From Salipiger pallidus (GTDB lineage: Bacteria; Pseudomonadota; Alphaproteobacteria; Rhodobacterales; Rhodobacteraceae), in contig NZ_BMJV01000003.1 of assembly GCF_014643635.1 (NCBI RefSeq), positions 392,217 through 456,216 on the forward strand: DNA of 64,000 bases, written 5' to 3'. The notes under the pieces were generated by a model. That model did no database searches. It worked only from the letters and a program-made list of their open reading frames with translations, and had not been told where the DNA came from. A program made the position numbers and the translations under genes. Shown here piece by piece: positions 17,899-26,701 of this stretch (position 1 is the stretch's first letter; each line of letters opens with the position of its first letter).

Positions 17899-18321
17899 CT
17901 AGTTGTCGGGCGCGACCTTGCCGCGCAGGGCCTTGACCTCTCCGCGCTGCTTCTTGCCCGCGAGGCGGCGTTTCTTGGACCCGAGCGTGGGTTTGGTGGG
18001 GATGCGCCGTTTCGGCTTTTCCAGCGCCTTGGCGATCAGTTCGGCCAGCCTGTCGCGAGCGATTTCGCGGTTGCGGGCCTGGCTGCGAGTCTCGTCGACC
18101 TGCAGGATCACCGCGCCTTCCTTGGTCCAGCGCCGACCCGCAAGCTTGCGCAGGCGGCTCTTCACGGGTGGTGGCAGGTTCGGAGATCGTTCTGCCTCGA
18201 ACCGCAATTCGACGGCGGACGAGACCTTGTTCACGTTCTGCCCACCCGGCCCGGAGGCGCGGATGAACTGTTCGGTGATTTCCCAGTCCTCGATGCTGAT
18301 ACTGTTGGTGATCTTCAACAT
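17899..18321 (-). CDS. arfB: Alternative ribosome-rescue factor ArfB (YaeJ-type peptidyl-tRNA hydrolase)
   Basis: A 140-residue class-I release-factor-like protein. The catalytic GGQ is at residues 26-28 in RASGPGGQNVNKVSS, and the basic C-terminal tail (PTKPTLGSKKRRLAGKKQRG) is the ribosome-mRNA-channel anchor seen in YaeJ. It frees peptides from ribosomes stalled without a stop codon. The gene runs convergently with the upstream DMT transporter. A possible translated leader (18460-18516) with a very strong ribosome site lies upstream. Confidence 0.95.
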   Translation of the reverse strand: MLKITNSISIEDWEITEQFIRASGPGGQNVNKVSSAVELRFEAERSPNLPPPVKSRLRKLAGRRWTKEGAVILQVDETRSQARNREIARDRLAELIAKALEKPKRRIPTKPTLGSKKRRLAGKKQRGEVKALRGKVAPDN

Positions 18322-18459
18322 GGGCAGGGATGTAGTGCGAAAGGGGCGTCTTGGAAACTGAAATGGGCCGCCCTGCCTGTGGGGCGACCCATTCGAGACG
18401 TCAAGGAGGCGGGCCGGTTAGGCAATGCCAATCCTTTGGGAGTCATGCCAGGGACTGCC

Positions 18460-18516
18460 CTAGCAGGTCTTCCTCCGAACTGTTCCGACACCTCTCTCCA
18501 ATGTGACTCTAGACAC
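18460..18516 (-). CDS. Possible 18-residue leader peptide upstream of arfB
   Basis: On the minus strand a GTG at 18516 opens MSRVTLERGVGTVRRKTC and stops at TAG (18460-18462). It is preceded, 7 bases after GGAGG, by AAAGGAGGTGATCC (18518-18531), a complete match to the anti-Shine-Dalgarno end of 16S rRNA. Such perfect complementarity is rare by chance. A second small frame (ATG 18446 to 18315, 43 codons) runs into the arfB start. Function and reality are unproven; it may be a regulatory leader. The rest of the gap 18322-18591 shows no gene. Confidence 0.4.
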   Translation of the reverse strand: MSRVTLERGVGTVRRKTC

Positions 18517-18591
18517 TGGATCACCTCCTTTCAGCTGTTGAAAAACGCATCTTCAGGTTGGCACGGAAACCCGCACCGTCAAAGCGTTTTT

Positions 18592-19239
18592 TTAGGCCTG
18601 TGCCGGGGCGCGCCGTGCAAGTGCCTTCGAAACGATCACGCGGAACGGGATCAGCGCGAGAAGAGCAAGCGAGAGCTTCACCAGCCAGTCCGCGATCCCC
18701 AGCGACACCCACAGCGGCACCATCGGGCCAGCGCCCAGCAGGGGCAGGGTTTCCGCGGCCCAGGACACGTCGTTGCCCGGTTCAATGAAGGTCAACGCGC
18801 CCGAGAAGGCGATGGAGAAAAATATCGCCGTGTCGAGCGAGCTGCCCACCAGCGTCGAGGCCAGCGGCGCACGCCACCACGCGCCGCCGCGCAGGCGGTC
18901 GAACACCGCCACGTCCATCAGCTGCGCCACGAGGAAGGCAAGGCCCGATCCGATGGCCACACGCAGGGTGACGGCGGGGTAGGTGTAGCCGTCGCCCTGC
19001 AGCATCACCTGCGTGCCGATGAGCGAGCAGATCGCCCCGACCACAAAGCCCGCAAGCACCACCTTGCGCGCGGCCTGCACGCCGTAGAGGCGGTTCATCA
19101 CGTCGGTGACGAGGAAGGCGAGCGGATAGGTGAAGGCGCCCCATGTCAGCCACTGGCCGAAGAGGATCTGCACGAGAATGTTCGAGGCCAGCACGATGGC
19201 GGCCATGGCAAGGATGCCGGGGATATGCTTGCGCGTCAT
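18592..19239 (-). CDS. Queuosine precursor transporter (YhhQ/VUT family)
   Basis: A 215-residue membrane protein with about six helices. Hallmarks are the N-terminal NILVQILFG, the segment YPLAFLVTDVMNRLYG, and AQLMDVAVFDRLRGG followed by SSLDTAIFFSIAF. YhhQ-type permeases import 7-cyano- or 7-aminomethyl-7-deazaguanine for queuosine tRNA modification. No que gene is adjacent in the window. It shares orientation with arfB but is separated by about 270 nt. Confidence 0.92.
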   Translation of the reverse strand: MTRKHIPGILAMAAIVLASNILVQILFGQWLTWGAFTYPLAFLVTDVMNRLYGVQAARKVVLAGFVVGAICSLIGTQVMLQGDGYTYPAVTLRVAIGSGLAFLVAQLMDVAVFDRLRGGAWWRAPLASTLVGSSLDTAIFFSIAFSGALTFIEPGNDVSWAAETLPLLGAGPMVPLWVSLGIADWLVKLSLALLALIPFRVIVSKALARRAPAQA

Positions 19240-19327
19240 GATCTATGAACCCGTTTTGGCAAGGTGGCGGGGAACTTGTTCCACCCGTCGGGTGGACCGT
19301 GGCGCCCATACGGGCAGATTGGGCCTG

Positions 19328-20242
19328 TTAGGGCCGTTCGGGATTCGGCGCAAGGGATTCCGGCACGACGTATTCCACCAGCTCCGTGCGCTGGATGGCG
19401 AAGAAGTTGTCGTCCGAGATCATCGTCAGCACGATTTGCCCGGCCCCGTCGCGCCAGACGCCGATGCCTTCGAGGTTGTCATGCCGCCATACCGGGCTTT
19501 CGAACAGGGTCTCTTCGGCGCCGAAGCCCGTCTCGGTCAGCTCGAAGCGCCGTACCCGGCTGCGGAAGCCAAAGCCGGTAAAGCCACGTTCGAGCAGGTA
19601 GAACATCCCATCCGGCCCGATGTCGGCCCCCACGGCAAGAAAGGTGCCGCGGCGTGGGATTGTCGCAAAATCATGCCAGCCCTCTGCGTCCATGCGCCAG
19701 ACCGGGAAGGGCGTGGCAAGATCGCCGGACTGTTCGGGCAGGGTATAGAGCCGCCCTTCGTTGTCGATGGCCAGCGCCTCGAGCGAGGCGTTGATTTCAA
19801 GCCCGCTGAAGTCAGGATGGCGGGGCAATGGGATGGCGCGTTCGGGCGTTTCGAATTCCGCGACGCGGGCGTAGCCCTCGTAGGACACAAAGATACGGCC
19901 ATCATCGCTGATCGCCAGCCCTTCGGAATCGCCGGCGGCGCCCTTGGGCTGGATGCCCTTGGCGTTTTTCAAAGGGACGATGGGCGATGGATCGATCGCG
20001 GCGATACGACCGTTCTCGCGCCGGATCTCTCCGGTGACGAACCATGACCGGTCGCTGATCGCGGTGAAGCGTGCGCCATCCTCGGAAATGTCGAACCCGG
20101 AAAACCCGCCGAAAGCGGGATCGTCCCTGGTCCATGTGTAGCTGCCGACGTGATGCGCCTCGCCGCCGCTTGCGGCGGCAGCGAAGGCGAGGGTTCCGGC
20201 CAGCAGGGCGCTGGTTACGGCGCCGCGAGGACGGATGCGCAT
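19328..20242 (-). CDS. Esterase-like activity of phytase family protein, secreted
   Basis: A 304-residue protein with an N-terminal signal peptide (hydrophobic residues about 10-25, cleavage near ASGGEA) and a beta-propeller-like body. Typical features are GGFSGFDISEDG, GDSEGLAISDDG, LEALAIDNEGRLY and DNLEGIGVW, as in the phytase-like esterase family. Likely periplasmic, acting on phosphate or carboxylic esters; the substrate is unknown. The ATG lies within the 3-prime end of mepA (28-nt overlap), so the two are co-transcribed. Confidence 0.85.
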   Translation of the reverse strand: MRIRPRGAVTSALLAGTLAFAAAASGGEAHHVGSYTWTRDDPAFGGFSGFDISEDGARFTAISDRSWFVTGEIRRENGRIAAIDPSPIVPLKNAKGIQPKGAAGDSEGLAISDDGRIFVSYEGYARVAEFETPERAIPLPRHPDFSGLEINASLEALAIDNEGRLYTLPEQSGDLATPFPVWRMDAEGWHDFATIPRRGTFLAVGADIGPDGMFYLLERGFTGFGFRSRVRRFELTETGFGAEETLFESPVWRHDNLEGIGVWRDGAGQIVLTMISDDNFFAIQRTELVEYVVPESLAPNPERP

Positions 20243-21135
20243 TGTGCCGGCAGGTCTCCCATCACGAGGTCACGTTTGGGCTTGGGCGCCGGTGCGTTGG
20301 GATCCGGGGGCGGCGGGTTCAGGATGTTGTTCACCCAGGCCTGCGCATCGGCGCAGCCGTCGCCCGGGGGCGGCGGGGCCTGGTTGACGCAGCCGGTGGC
20401 GTCGGGAGGGCAGCTGAGCCGCACGTGGAAGTGGTAGTGGTGACCGTACCATGGCCGGATCTTGCGCAGCCACGACCGGTCGCCCGTCTCGTCGTTGCAC
20501 ATCTGAACCTTGGCGCCGGGGAAGATGAAAATTCGCGCCACCCGAGGATCGGAGGCGGCGGCCTTCAGCAGCTCGTGGTGCGAGCGGGTCCAGTTGTTGT
20601 TGGTGAAGGCGCCGGACTGGCGGCGCATGGAGATCGACGAGATGTTCTCTCGCGCGCTGCGGCTGAGGTTCATGTCCGTAGCCGGGCGCAGCCAGATGTC
20701 CGCATCGAGCCCGACTTGGTGGCTGGCATGCCCCGAGGTCATCGGGCCGCCGCGCGGCTGGCTCATGTCGCCCACGTAGATGCCGTTCCAGCCGGGCAGT
20801 TGCGCCGCCTTGCGGCTGAGGTCCTGCACGTAATCGACGGTGATCGGCAGCGCCCAGTTGCGGTTGCGTGACAGGCGCATGGCCTGCCAGGTGCTGCCGG
20901 TTTCGGGAAGCTGCACGGCCCCCGCGGCGCACCCCTTGGAATAGCTGCCATAGGCGGCGGGGGACTGGCCCGAGCCAACGCTTTGCGAACCGAACATCGC
21001 CTTGGCGCTTTTGGTGGAAATCGCGCCGGTGACGCGGGGAAGGTCTTCTTCGCTGACTGACGCTACGGGGCGGTCGCCGCCGCAGCCGGTCAATACCGCT
21101 GTCGCGAGGGCAAGGGCTGTGATGGTGCGGATCAT
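20215..21135 (-). CDS. mepA: Penicillin-insensitive murein endopeptidase, lipoprotein form
   Basis: A 306-residue M74 metallopeptidase that cleaves peptide cross-links in peptidoglycan. The N-terminus has a lipoprotein signal ending LTGC at about residue 18. The zinc motif HASHQVGLDADIW and the HHYHFHVRLSCP segment match the family's metal and catalytic histidines. A proline-rich C-terminal extension (NPPPPDPNAPAPKPK) distinguishes it from E. coli MepA, which has a cleaved signal peptide and no lipidation. ATG 21135 overlaps the stop of the upstream MFS gene. Confidence 0.93.
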   Translation of the reverse strand: MIRTITALALATAVLTGCGGDRPVASVSEEDLPRVTGAISTKSAKAMFGSQSVGSGQSPAAYGSYSKGCAAGAVQLPETGSTWQAMRLSRNRNWALPITVDYVQDLSRKAAQLPGWNGIYVGDMSQPRGGPMTSGHASHQVGLDADIWLRPATDMNLSRSARENISSISMRRQSGAFTNNNWTRSHHELLKAAASDPRVARIFIFPGAKVQMCNDETGDRSWLRKIRPWYGHHYHFHVRLSCPPDATGCVNQAPPPPGDGCADAQAWVNNILNPPPPDPNAPAPKPKRDLVMGDLPAQCASVLAAP

Positions 21136-22499
21136 GCTGCTCGGTCTCCGTCTGGTTGGACCCACGCTAGCAGAACGAGGCCGCCAAGGAAAAGGAAGAT
21201 CACCGGAAGAAAGCCCAGCTGGTTGCTTTGCGTCCAGAGGGTGAAGAAAGTGATCAGTGCGGGGGCAAGGAAGGCCGTCGCCTTGCCGGTGAGGGCAAAG
21301 AGGCCGAACGCCTCGGCGGCGCGATCCGGGTCGGTGTGGCGCACCATCATCGACCGCGACGCGGAATAGAGCACACCGCCTGCGCCGCCGATCACCGCGC
21401 CGCAGAGGTAGAAGATGATGTCCGGCAGGGGCGATCCCTCGGGCAGGGGGATCCACAGGATGTGCTCACGCGACATGCCGATGATGATCGTGCTCACCCC
21501 GATGAGTAGCCAGACGCAGGTGGTGATGACCGGCTTCGGGCCGATCCGCTTGTCCGCCATCCCGCCCAGCCATGACAGCAGCGCCGCGGCGATGGCGGCA
21601 ATGATGCCGAAGATGCCGATCTGGGTGATCTCCCACCCCAGCACCAGCCGCGCATAGATCCCGCCATAGGCATAAAGCGCTCCCATGCTGTCGCGGTAGA
21701 GCATCGAGGCGATAAGGAAGTTGCGATAGGACCGGCGGTGCGCAAGCTCGGCCAGTGCGGCCTTGAGGTCGCTCATCACCTGTCTCATGCGGACACGGGC
21801 GACAGGCGCGCTGCGTGGCTCGCGGTTCCAAAGGAAATACGGGATCAGGAAAACAGCCAGCCAGAGCGCGATGAACGGCCCGACGAAACGCGTGCCCTCG
21901 CGCATTTCGGGGTCGAGGCCGAAGGCCGGGGCCAGGGCGATGAGGGTGGTGCCGCTGTCGTTCTCGGCAAAGAACAGCAGCATGATGAACAGCGACACCA
22001 CGCCGCCCCAGTAGCCGAAGGCCAGCGCCGAACCCGAGATCCGCCCCACCTCGCCCGGTGGCCCCAGCGCGGGGAGGGTGGCATTGTTGAGGTTGAAAGC
22101 GCATTCTGACGCGGTGAAACCGACCCAGAACGCCACCAGCGCCAGCATCAGCCCGGTGCCGTCCGGCAGCAGCCCCCAGAGCATCGCGGCGCAGATCACC
22201 GCGATGGCGGCAAAGGCGGCGATCCACGGCGTCTTGCGCCCCGAGGCATCGGCCCATGCCCCGAGCACCGGGGCCGACAGCGCGATGAAGATCCCCGATA
22301 CCGTCTGCGCCGAGGACCACAGCCCCTGCGCCTGCGCCTTGGCCGCATCCTCGGCCATGCCGGTACCGGCGAAGTAGTCCGCGGCGACGGCAGCAAAATA
22401 GGGCGAGAAGACGAAGGTCAGCCCCAGAGTGGCATAGGGCTGCTGCGCCCAGTCAAAGAACATCCAGCCCCAGATGCGCCGCTTTGAAACCTGTTCCAT
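21132..22499 (-). CDS. MFS transporter, vacuole-effluxer (Atg22/UMF1) type
   Basis: A 455-residue, twelve-helix permease. The opening KRRIWGWMFFDWAQQPYATL is typical of the Atg22-like group of the major facilitator superfamily, some members of which export amino acids. ATG 22499 is chosen over an upstream in-frame codon with no supporting ribosome site. The stop overlaps the mepA start. A 259-nt region upstream (22500-22758) contains no recognisable gene. Confidence 0.85.
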   Translation of the reverse strand: MEQVSKRRIWGWMFFDWAQQPYATLGLTFVFSPYFAAVAADYFAGTGMAEDAAKAQAQGLWSSAQTVSGIFIALSAPVLGAWADASGRKTPWIAAFAAIAVICAAMLWGLLPDGTGLMLALVAFWVGFTASECAFNLNNATLPALGPPGEVGRISGSALAFGYWGGVVSLFIMLLFFAENDSGTTLIALAPAFGLDPEMREGTRFVGPFIALWLAVFLIPYFLWNREPRSAPVARVRMRQVMSDLKAALAELAHRRSYRNFLIASMLYRDSMGALYAYGGIYARLVLGWEITQIGIFGIIAAIAAALLSWLGGMADKRIGPKPVITTCVWLLIGVSTIIIGMSREHILWIPLPEGSPLPDIIFYLCGAVIGGAGGVLYSASRSMMVRHTDPDRAAEAFGLFALTGKATAFLAPALITFFTLWTQSNQLGFLPVIFLFLGGLVLLAWVQPDGDRAA

Positions 22500-22758
22500 G
22501 CCGTCCCCGCTGTTTGCGGCGATAGAACAGCGCCGCGCGCGGGCGGGCAAGGGGGATGCATGAACTCCTGCGTCGGGCTGTTGCCCGGGAGCGCCGCATT
22601 TCGGCGCACTACGGGACCAGGGCTGCTCCCAATGGCGCCATGACCGAGCCTTGGTGGTGTCACAGCGTCGCCGTCAGGAACGCTCCCTTGCTCCTTGGGC
22701 GACCGTCAGTACCAGCGGGCTGCCGCCCGAACGACCGAAACCGTGGCGTCGAGCGGCA

Positions 22759-23292
22759 TCACCTCTCGGGCGGCCAGGGCCGTGCATCCTCGGCGGTGAT
22801 CCACGTGCTGACCCAGTCGGGCAGGTCTGGCGGTGTTATGTCATGGCCCATCGCCTCCAGCACGTCCCGAGGCGGCACGATCCCCCCGGGGCCGGTGACG
22901 GCAGCGCGCAGGACGAGCTGGTTGGCGCATTCGCCGCCGCGCTTCCACATGGTCTGCTCGATATAGAGAAACCGCCGGTCCCAGCCGAGCATGCGGCTGC
23001 GCATCTCGATTGTCTCGAAGGGGCGGATGCGGCGGCGGTAGCGCACCACCGATCCCGCTACAGTCAGGCCCCAGCGTCTGTGCCTCAATGTGCCGATCAG
23101 CCCCGCGCGCCGCCCAAGCGGCACGCGCCCGAGGTCGAATAGCGTCAGGGTGCGCCCGTTGTTGAGCTCCATCCAAAGGTCGATGTCCCACGGCCAGCAG
23201 GTGTGGCGCGACACGTGCACGTCATGCAGCCCCAACGCCGGGGCGTTGCGATATTTCCAGATCTCCTTGGCCATGCGGATGAAAGGGTACAT
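22759..23292 (-). CDS. Thioesterase family protein (4HBT-like)
   Basis: A 177-residue hotdog-fold protein. The central segment WMELNNGRTLTLFDLGR corresponds to the catalytic Asn/Asp-containing helix of acyl-CoA thioesterases, and the later FETIEMRSRMLGWDRRFLYIEQ is the usual strand pair. It likely hydrolyses an acyl-CoA or acyl-ACP thioester; the chain is unknown. ATG 23292 is chosen because the preceding 23 in-frame codons look non-coding. Confidence 0.8.
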   Translation of the reverse strand: MYPFIRMAKEIWKYRNAPALGLHDVHVSRHTCWPWDIDLWMELNNGRTLTLFDLGRVPLGRRAGLIGTLRHRRWGLTVAGSVVRYRRRIRPFETIEMRSRMLGWDRRFLYIEQTMWKRGGECANQLVLRAAVTGPGGIVPPRDVLEAMGHDITPPDLPDWVSTWITAEDARPWPPER

Positions 23293-23448
23293 GTGGGCTC
23301 CTGCTTTTGGGGCGACAGTGGCTTTGAGGCCGCGCCCGTCAACCACGACCTCGCGGCACACTTGTGCGCGGGGCGCGGGATGCCTACCTCTGGCTCAACC
23401 GGGCCGCAGGGGTCCACACATCGGTTCTGAACAGGAGATGACCGGCAC

Positions 23449-23733
23449 ATGATGGCAATCTACGGACCACTTCAGCTGATCCTGAGCGTGATCTTCTTTA
23501 TCATGGTCGTGCACATCATCATGAGCTGGCTTATCAACTTCCAGATCCTCAACCTGCGCCAGCCCATCGTCGCGCAGATCTGGGAGGGCCTGAACCGCCT
23601 GCTCGAACCCATGTACCAGCCGATCCGCCGCATCCTGCCGGACACCCGTCCGCTGGACCTTGCTCCGCTGGTGGTGTTCATCATCGTGATCTCGCTGCGC
23701 GACTTCATCCTGCCGACGATCTTCTTCGGCTGA
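23449..23733 (+). CDS. YggT family membrane protein
   Basis: A 94-residue protein with two hydrophobic helices around the conserved segment LNRLLEPMYQPIRRILPD. YggT-family proteins are implicated in osmotic tolerance and, in cyanobacteria and plastids, in membrane or cell-division functions. ATG 23449 is followed by a second ATG at 23452. Transcription proceeds towards recQ, but a long inverted repeat separates them. Confidence 0.9.
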   Translation: MMAIYGPLQLILSVIFFIMVVHIIMSWLINFQILNLRQPIVAQIWEGLNRLLEPMYQPIRRILPDTRPLDLAPLVVFIIVISLRDFILPTIFFG

Positions 23734-23781
23734 TCTTTGCCGCGAGGGCGGGCTTGTTCACCGATTCTTAGTGTGAGACTG

Positions 23782-23808
23782 TTCGAACCAGAGCAGATCT
23801 GGTTCGAA
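23782..23808. promoter_or_regulatory. Perfect 11-bp inverted repeat between yggT and recQ
   Basis: TTCGAACCAGA (23782-23792) and TCTGGTTCGAA (23798-23808) form a perfect palindrome around GCAGA, ending 20 bases before the recQ ATG. It has no T-run, so it is a poor intrinsic terminator. It could be an operator for recQ or an RNA hairpin controlling its translation. Confidence 0.6.
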
Positions 23809-23827
23809 TTTGCAGGATCACCGCCTT

Positions 23828-25882
23828 ATGCCACGTGACAATGCGCCCGCAGAGGCGCTGCTGAAAGAGGTCTTCGGCTTCGATGCCTTCCGCCCCGGAC
23901 AGGGCGAGATCGTCGATGCCGTGGCTCGCGGCGACAACGTGTTGGCGATCATGCCGACGGGCGGTGGCAAATCACTCTGCTTCCAGCTTCCGGCGCTGCT
24001 GCGCGACGGGGTCACGGTGGTGATCTCGCCGCTCATCGCGCTGATGCGCGATCAGGTGCGCGGCCTACGAGAGGCAGGAGTGGCCGCTGGGGCGCTGACC
24101 TCGGGCAATACCGCCGAGGAAACCGATGCCGTCTGGGACCGTCTGCACGATGGGTCTCTGAAATTGCTCTACATTGCGCCGGAACGGCTGGCGAACCCGG
24201 GCACACAGCGGATGCTGGCGCAGGCCGGGGTCGCGCTCATTGCCGTGGACGAGGCGCATTGCGTGTCGCAGTGGGGCCATGATTTCCGTCCAGACTACCT
24301 GCGCATCGGAGAACTGCGGCGCGATCTGGGCGTGCCGCTGGCCGCCTTCACCGCCACCGCCGATCAGGAAACGCAGGGCGAGATTGTTCAGCGCCTGTTC
24401 GACGGGGTGCAGCCGGAAACCTTCCTGCGCGGCTTCGACCGGCCCAACATCCACCTTGCCTTCAGCCCCAAGGACAGCCCCCGCGCGCAGATCCTGCGCT
24501 TTGCTGCCGCGCGCAAGGGGCGGTCAGGCATCGTCTACTGTGGCACCCGCAACAAGACCGAAAGCATCGCCTCCGCGTTGCGCCAGGAGGGGCACAGCGC
24601 CTGTCATTATCACGGCGGCATGGACGCGGACGACCGCCGTCATGTCGAGGAACGCTTTGCCACCGAGGACGGGCTGATCGTGGTCGCCACCGTCGCCTTC
24701 GGCATGGGCGTCGACAAGCCGGACATCCGCTGGGTCGCCCACGCCGACCTGCCCAAGAGCATCGAGGCCTATTACCAGGAGATCGGCCGCGCCGGGCGCG
24801 ACGGCGCCCCCGCCGAGACCATGACCCTTTACGGCCCCGAGGACATCCGCCTGCGCCGCGCCCAGATCGACGAGGGCAACGCCCCGCCCGAACGGCGCGA
24901 TGCCGACCACGGGCGGCTCAACGCGCTGCTGGGGCTGGCCGAGGCGCTTGGCTGTCGCCGCCAGCAGTTGCTGCGCTATTTCGGCGAAACCTCCGAGCCC
25001 TGCGGGAATTGCGATCTGTGCGACAAGCCCCCCAGCCTCTTCGACGGGACCGAAGCGGTGCGCAAGGCGCTCTCGGCGGCGCTGCGCACGGGCGAAAGTT
25101 TCGGGATGGGGCACCTCGTGGACATCCTCATAGGCAATGAGACCGACAAGGTGCGCCAGCGCGGACACGACAAGCTGCCCACCTTCGGCGTCGGGCGCGA
25201 GCTGAAACGCGGCCAGTGGCAGGCGGTGTTCCGTCAGATGATGGGCTTTGACCTCGTGCGCCCGGATGCGGACCGCCACGGCGCTCTGGTGATGACTGAC
25301 GCCGCCGTGCCGATCCTCAAGGGCGAGGAGCAGATCACCCTGCGCCGCGACATGATCGACCGCGCCACCGACCGCCGCCCTCAGGTCAAGACGCTGGTCT
25401 CGGATGAGGACGAGCCGCTGCTGTCTGCGCTGAAAGCCAAGCGCCGGTCGCTGGCGGAGACCGCGTCGCTGCCGGCCTATATGATCTTTCCCGACCGCAC
25501 ACTCATCGAGATGGCCGAAAAACGTCCCGAGAGTCTTGATGCGATGGCGCGCATCAATGGCGTCGGTGCAAAGAAGCTGGAACGCTACGGCACGGAGTTC
25601 CTGTCGGTCATTACCGGCGCCCGCGAAGAGGTGCATCCCACCCGCATGAAGCTGGCCGCACGCGGTGCGGGGGATGTCTACGATGCGCTGATGCAGGCGC
25701 AGGCGGGGCTGGCGCGCGGGGTGGATGGCACGGAAAAGCCGCTGTCCTGCTCTGCCTCTCTGCTGGCCAAGGTGGCACAGATGCGCAGCGATCGTCCGGA
25801 CGAGCTGGAGCGCCTGCTTGGAGAGCGCCGCTATGAGCGGTTCGGCCACGCGTTTCTGGACGTTCTCGCCTCGGCAGACTAA
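23828..25882 (+). CDS. recQ: ATP-dependent DNA helicase RecQ
   Basis: A 684-residue 3'-to-5' DNA helicase for recombination and fork repair. Walker A (MPTGGGKS) is near residues 42-49 and the DEAH box with the aromatic-rich loop (VDEAHCVSQWGHDFRPDY) near residue 140. Motif VI (QEIGRAGRDG) follows, then the zinc-binding RQC region (CGNCDLC) and a C-terminal HRDC domain containing MARINGVGAKKLERYG. ATG 23828 has AGGA 10 bases upstream; an in-frame TTG at 23810 lies at the edge of the inverted repeat. Confidence 0.96.
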   Translation: MPRDNAPAEALLKEVFGFDAFRPGQGEIVDAVARGDNVLAIMPTGGGKSLCFQLPALLRDGVTVVISPLIALMRDQVRGLREAGVAAGALTSGNTAEETDAVWDRLHDGSLKLLYIAPERLANPGTQRMLAQAGVALIAVDEAHCVSQWGHDFRPDYLRIGELRRDLGVPLAAFTATADQETQGEIVQRLFDGVQPETFLRGFDRPNIHLAFSPKDSPRAQILRFAAARKGRSGIVYCGTRNKTESIASALRQEGHSACHYHGGMDADDRRHVEERFATEDGLIVVATVAFGMGVDKPDIRWVAHADLPKSIEAYYQEIGRAGRDGAPAETMTLYGPEDIRLRRAQIDEGNAPPERRDADHGRLNALLGLAEALGCRRQQLLRYFGETSEPCGNCDLCDKPPSLFDGTEAVRKALSAALRTGESFGMGHLVDILIGNETDKVRQRGHDKLPTFGVGRELKRGQWQAVFRQMMGFDLVRPDADRHGALVMTDAAVPILKGEEQITLRRDMIDRATDRRPQVKTLVSDEDEPLLSALKAKRRSLAETASLPAYMIFPDRTLIEMAEKRPESLDAMARINGVGAKKLERYGTEFLSVITGAREEVHPTRMKLAARGAGDVYDALMQAQAGLARGVDGTEKPLSCSASLLAKVAQMRSDRPDELERLLGERRYERFGHAFLDVLASAD

Positions 25883-25930
25883 GTCCCGTTCTGCGCCCCG
25901 TGCGGGGCGGCAGTCAGAAGGGGAATGCGG

Positions 25931-26701
25931 ATGCTCGTAGTGGTGTCTCCGGCCAAGAAGCTGGACTGGACGGAGCGGGACGTGGCGATGACCACCCCGC
26001 GCCTTGCGGAAGATGCGAATGCGCTGGCCGAAGTGGCGCGCGGGCTGAGCCAGGCCGAGCTCAAGAAGCTGATGCACCTGTCGGATGATCTCGCCAAGCT
26101 CAACCGAGACCGGTTCCGCGATTTCTCTGATGAACCTGACGCGGATCTGCTGCGCCCCGCCGCGCTTGGGTTCGCGGGCGATACATACCAGGGCCTAGAG
26201 GCGGGATCGCTCGATGAGGACGAGATGGCCTATGCCCAGGATCACCTGCGCATCCTGTCGGGCCTTTACGGTGTGCTGCGCCCTATGGATGGCTTCCAGC
26301 AATACCGGCTCGAAATGGGCTCGAAGCTGAAAACGGACGCGGGCAAGAATCTCTACGACTACTGGGGCGACCGCATCGCCAAGCTGCTGAAGGCCGATGC
26401 CGAAGCGGCGGGCACCGACGTTCTGGTGAACTGCGCCAGCCAGGAGTATTTCGGCGCCGTCGATACCGATGCCCTCGGGCTGCGGGTCATCACCCCGCAG
26501 TTCATGGAGAACAAGGACGGCACCCCCAAGATCGTCAGCTTCTACGCCAAGAAGGCGCGGGGCGCGATGGCGCGCTACATGGTGCAGCGCCGCCTGACCG
26601 ATCCCGCATCGCTGCTCGAGTTCGACAGCGGCGGCTATGCCTATGACAAGGCGTCCTCGACTCCCGATAAGCCGGTGTTCATCCGCCCCTATGGTGGCTG
26701 A
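25931..26701 (+). CDS. yaaA: Peroxide stress protein YaaA
   Basis: A 256-residue protein of the DUF328/YaaA family, nearly the same length as E. coli YaaA (258), which limits free iron and oxidative DNA damage under peroxide stress. The N-terminus MLVVVSPAKKLDW, the central YDYWG and LVNCASQEYF segments and the C-terminal FYAKKARGAMARYM are family features. ATG 25931 is better spaced from GAAGGGG than ATG 25925. It follows recQ by 48 nt, so DNA repair and oxidative protection may be co-expressed. Its end overlaps the convergent kinase gene by 13 nt. Confidence 0.93.
   Translation: MLVVVSPAKKLDWTERDVAMTTPRLAEDANALAEVARGLSQAELKKLMHLSDDLAKLNRDRFRDFSDEPDADLLRPAALGFAGDTYQGLEAGSLDEDEMAYAQDHLRILSGLYGVLRPMDGFQQYRLEMGSKLKTDAGKNLYDYWGDRIAKLLKADAEAAGTDVLVNCASQEYFGAVDTDALGLRVITPQFMENKDGTPKIVSFYAKKARGAMARYMVQRRLTDPASLLEFDSGGYAYDKASSTPDKPVFIRPYGG

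Noticed and set aside
18518..18532. Match to the 3-prime end of 16S rRNA on the plus strand
   Set aside because: Only about 15 bases match and no flanking rRNA sequence is present; better read as a very strong ribosome-binding site on the minus strand.
22556..22758. Open frames in the gap between the MFS gene and the thioesterase gene
   Set aside because: No ribosome site, domain or coding pattern; treated as non-coding.
23782..23808. LexA (SOS) box upstream of recQ
   Set aside because: The alphaproteobacterial box needs GTTC-N7-GTTC; here the GTTC copies are 17 bases apart.
23798..23815. tRNA T-arm-like GGTTCGAA
   Set aside because: No acceptor or anticodon arm surrounds it; it is one arm of the palindrome.
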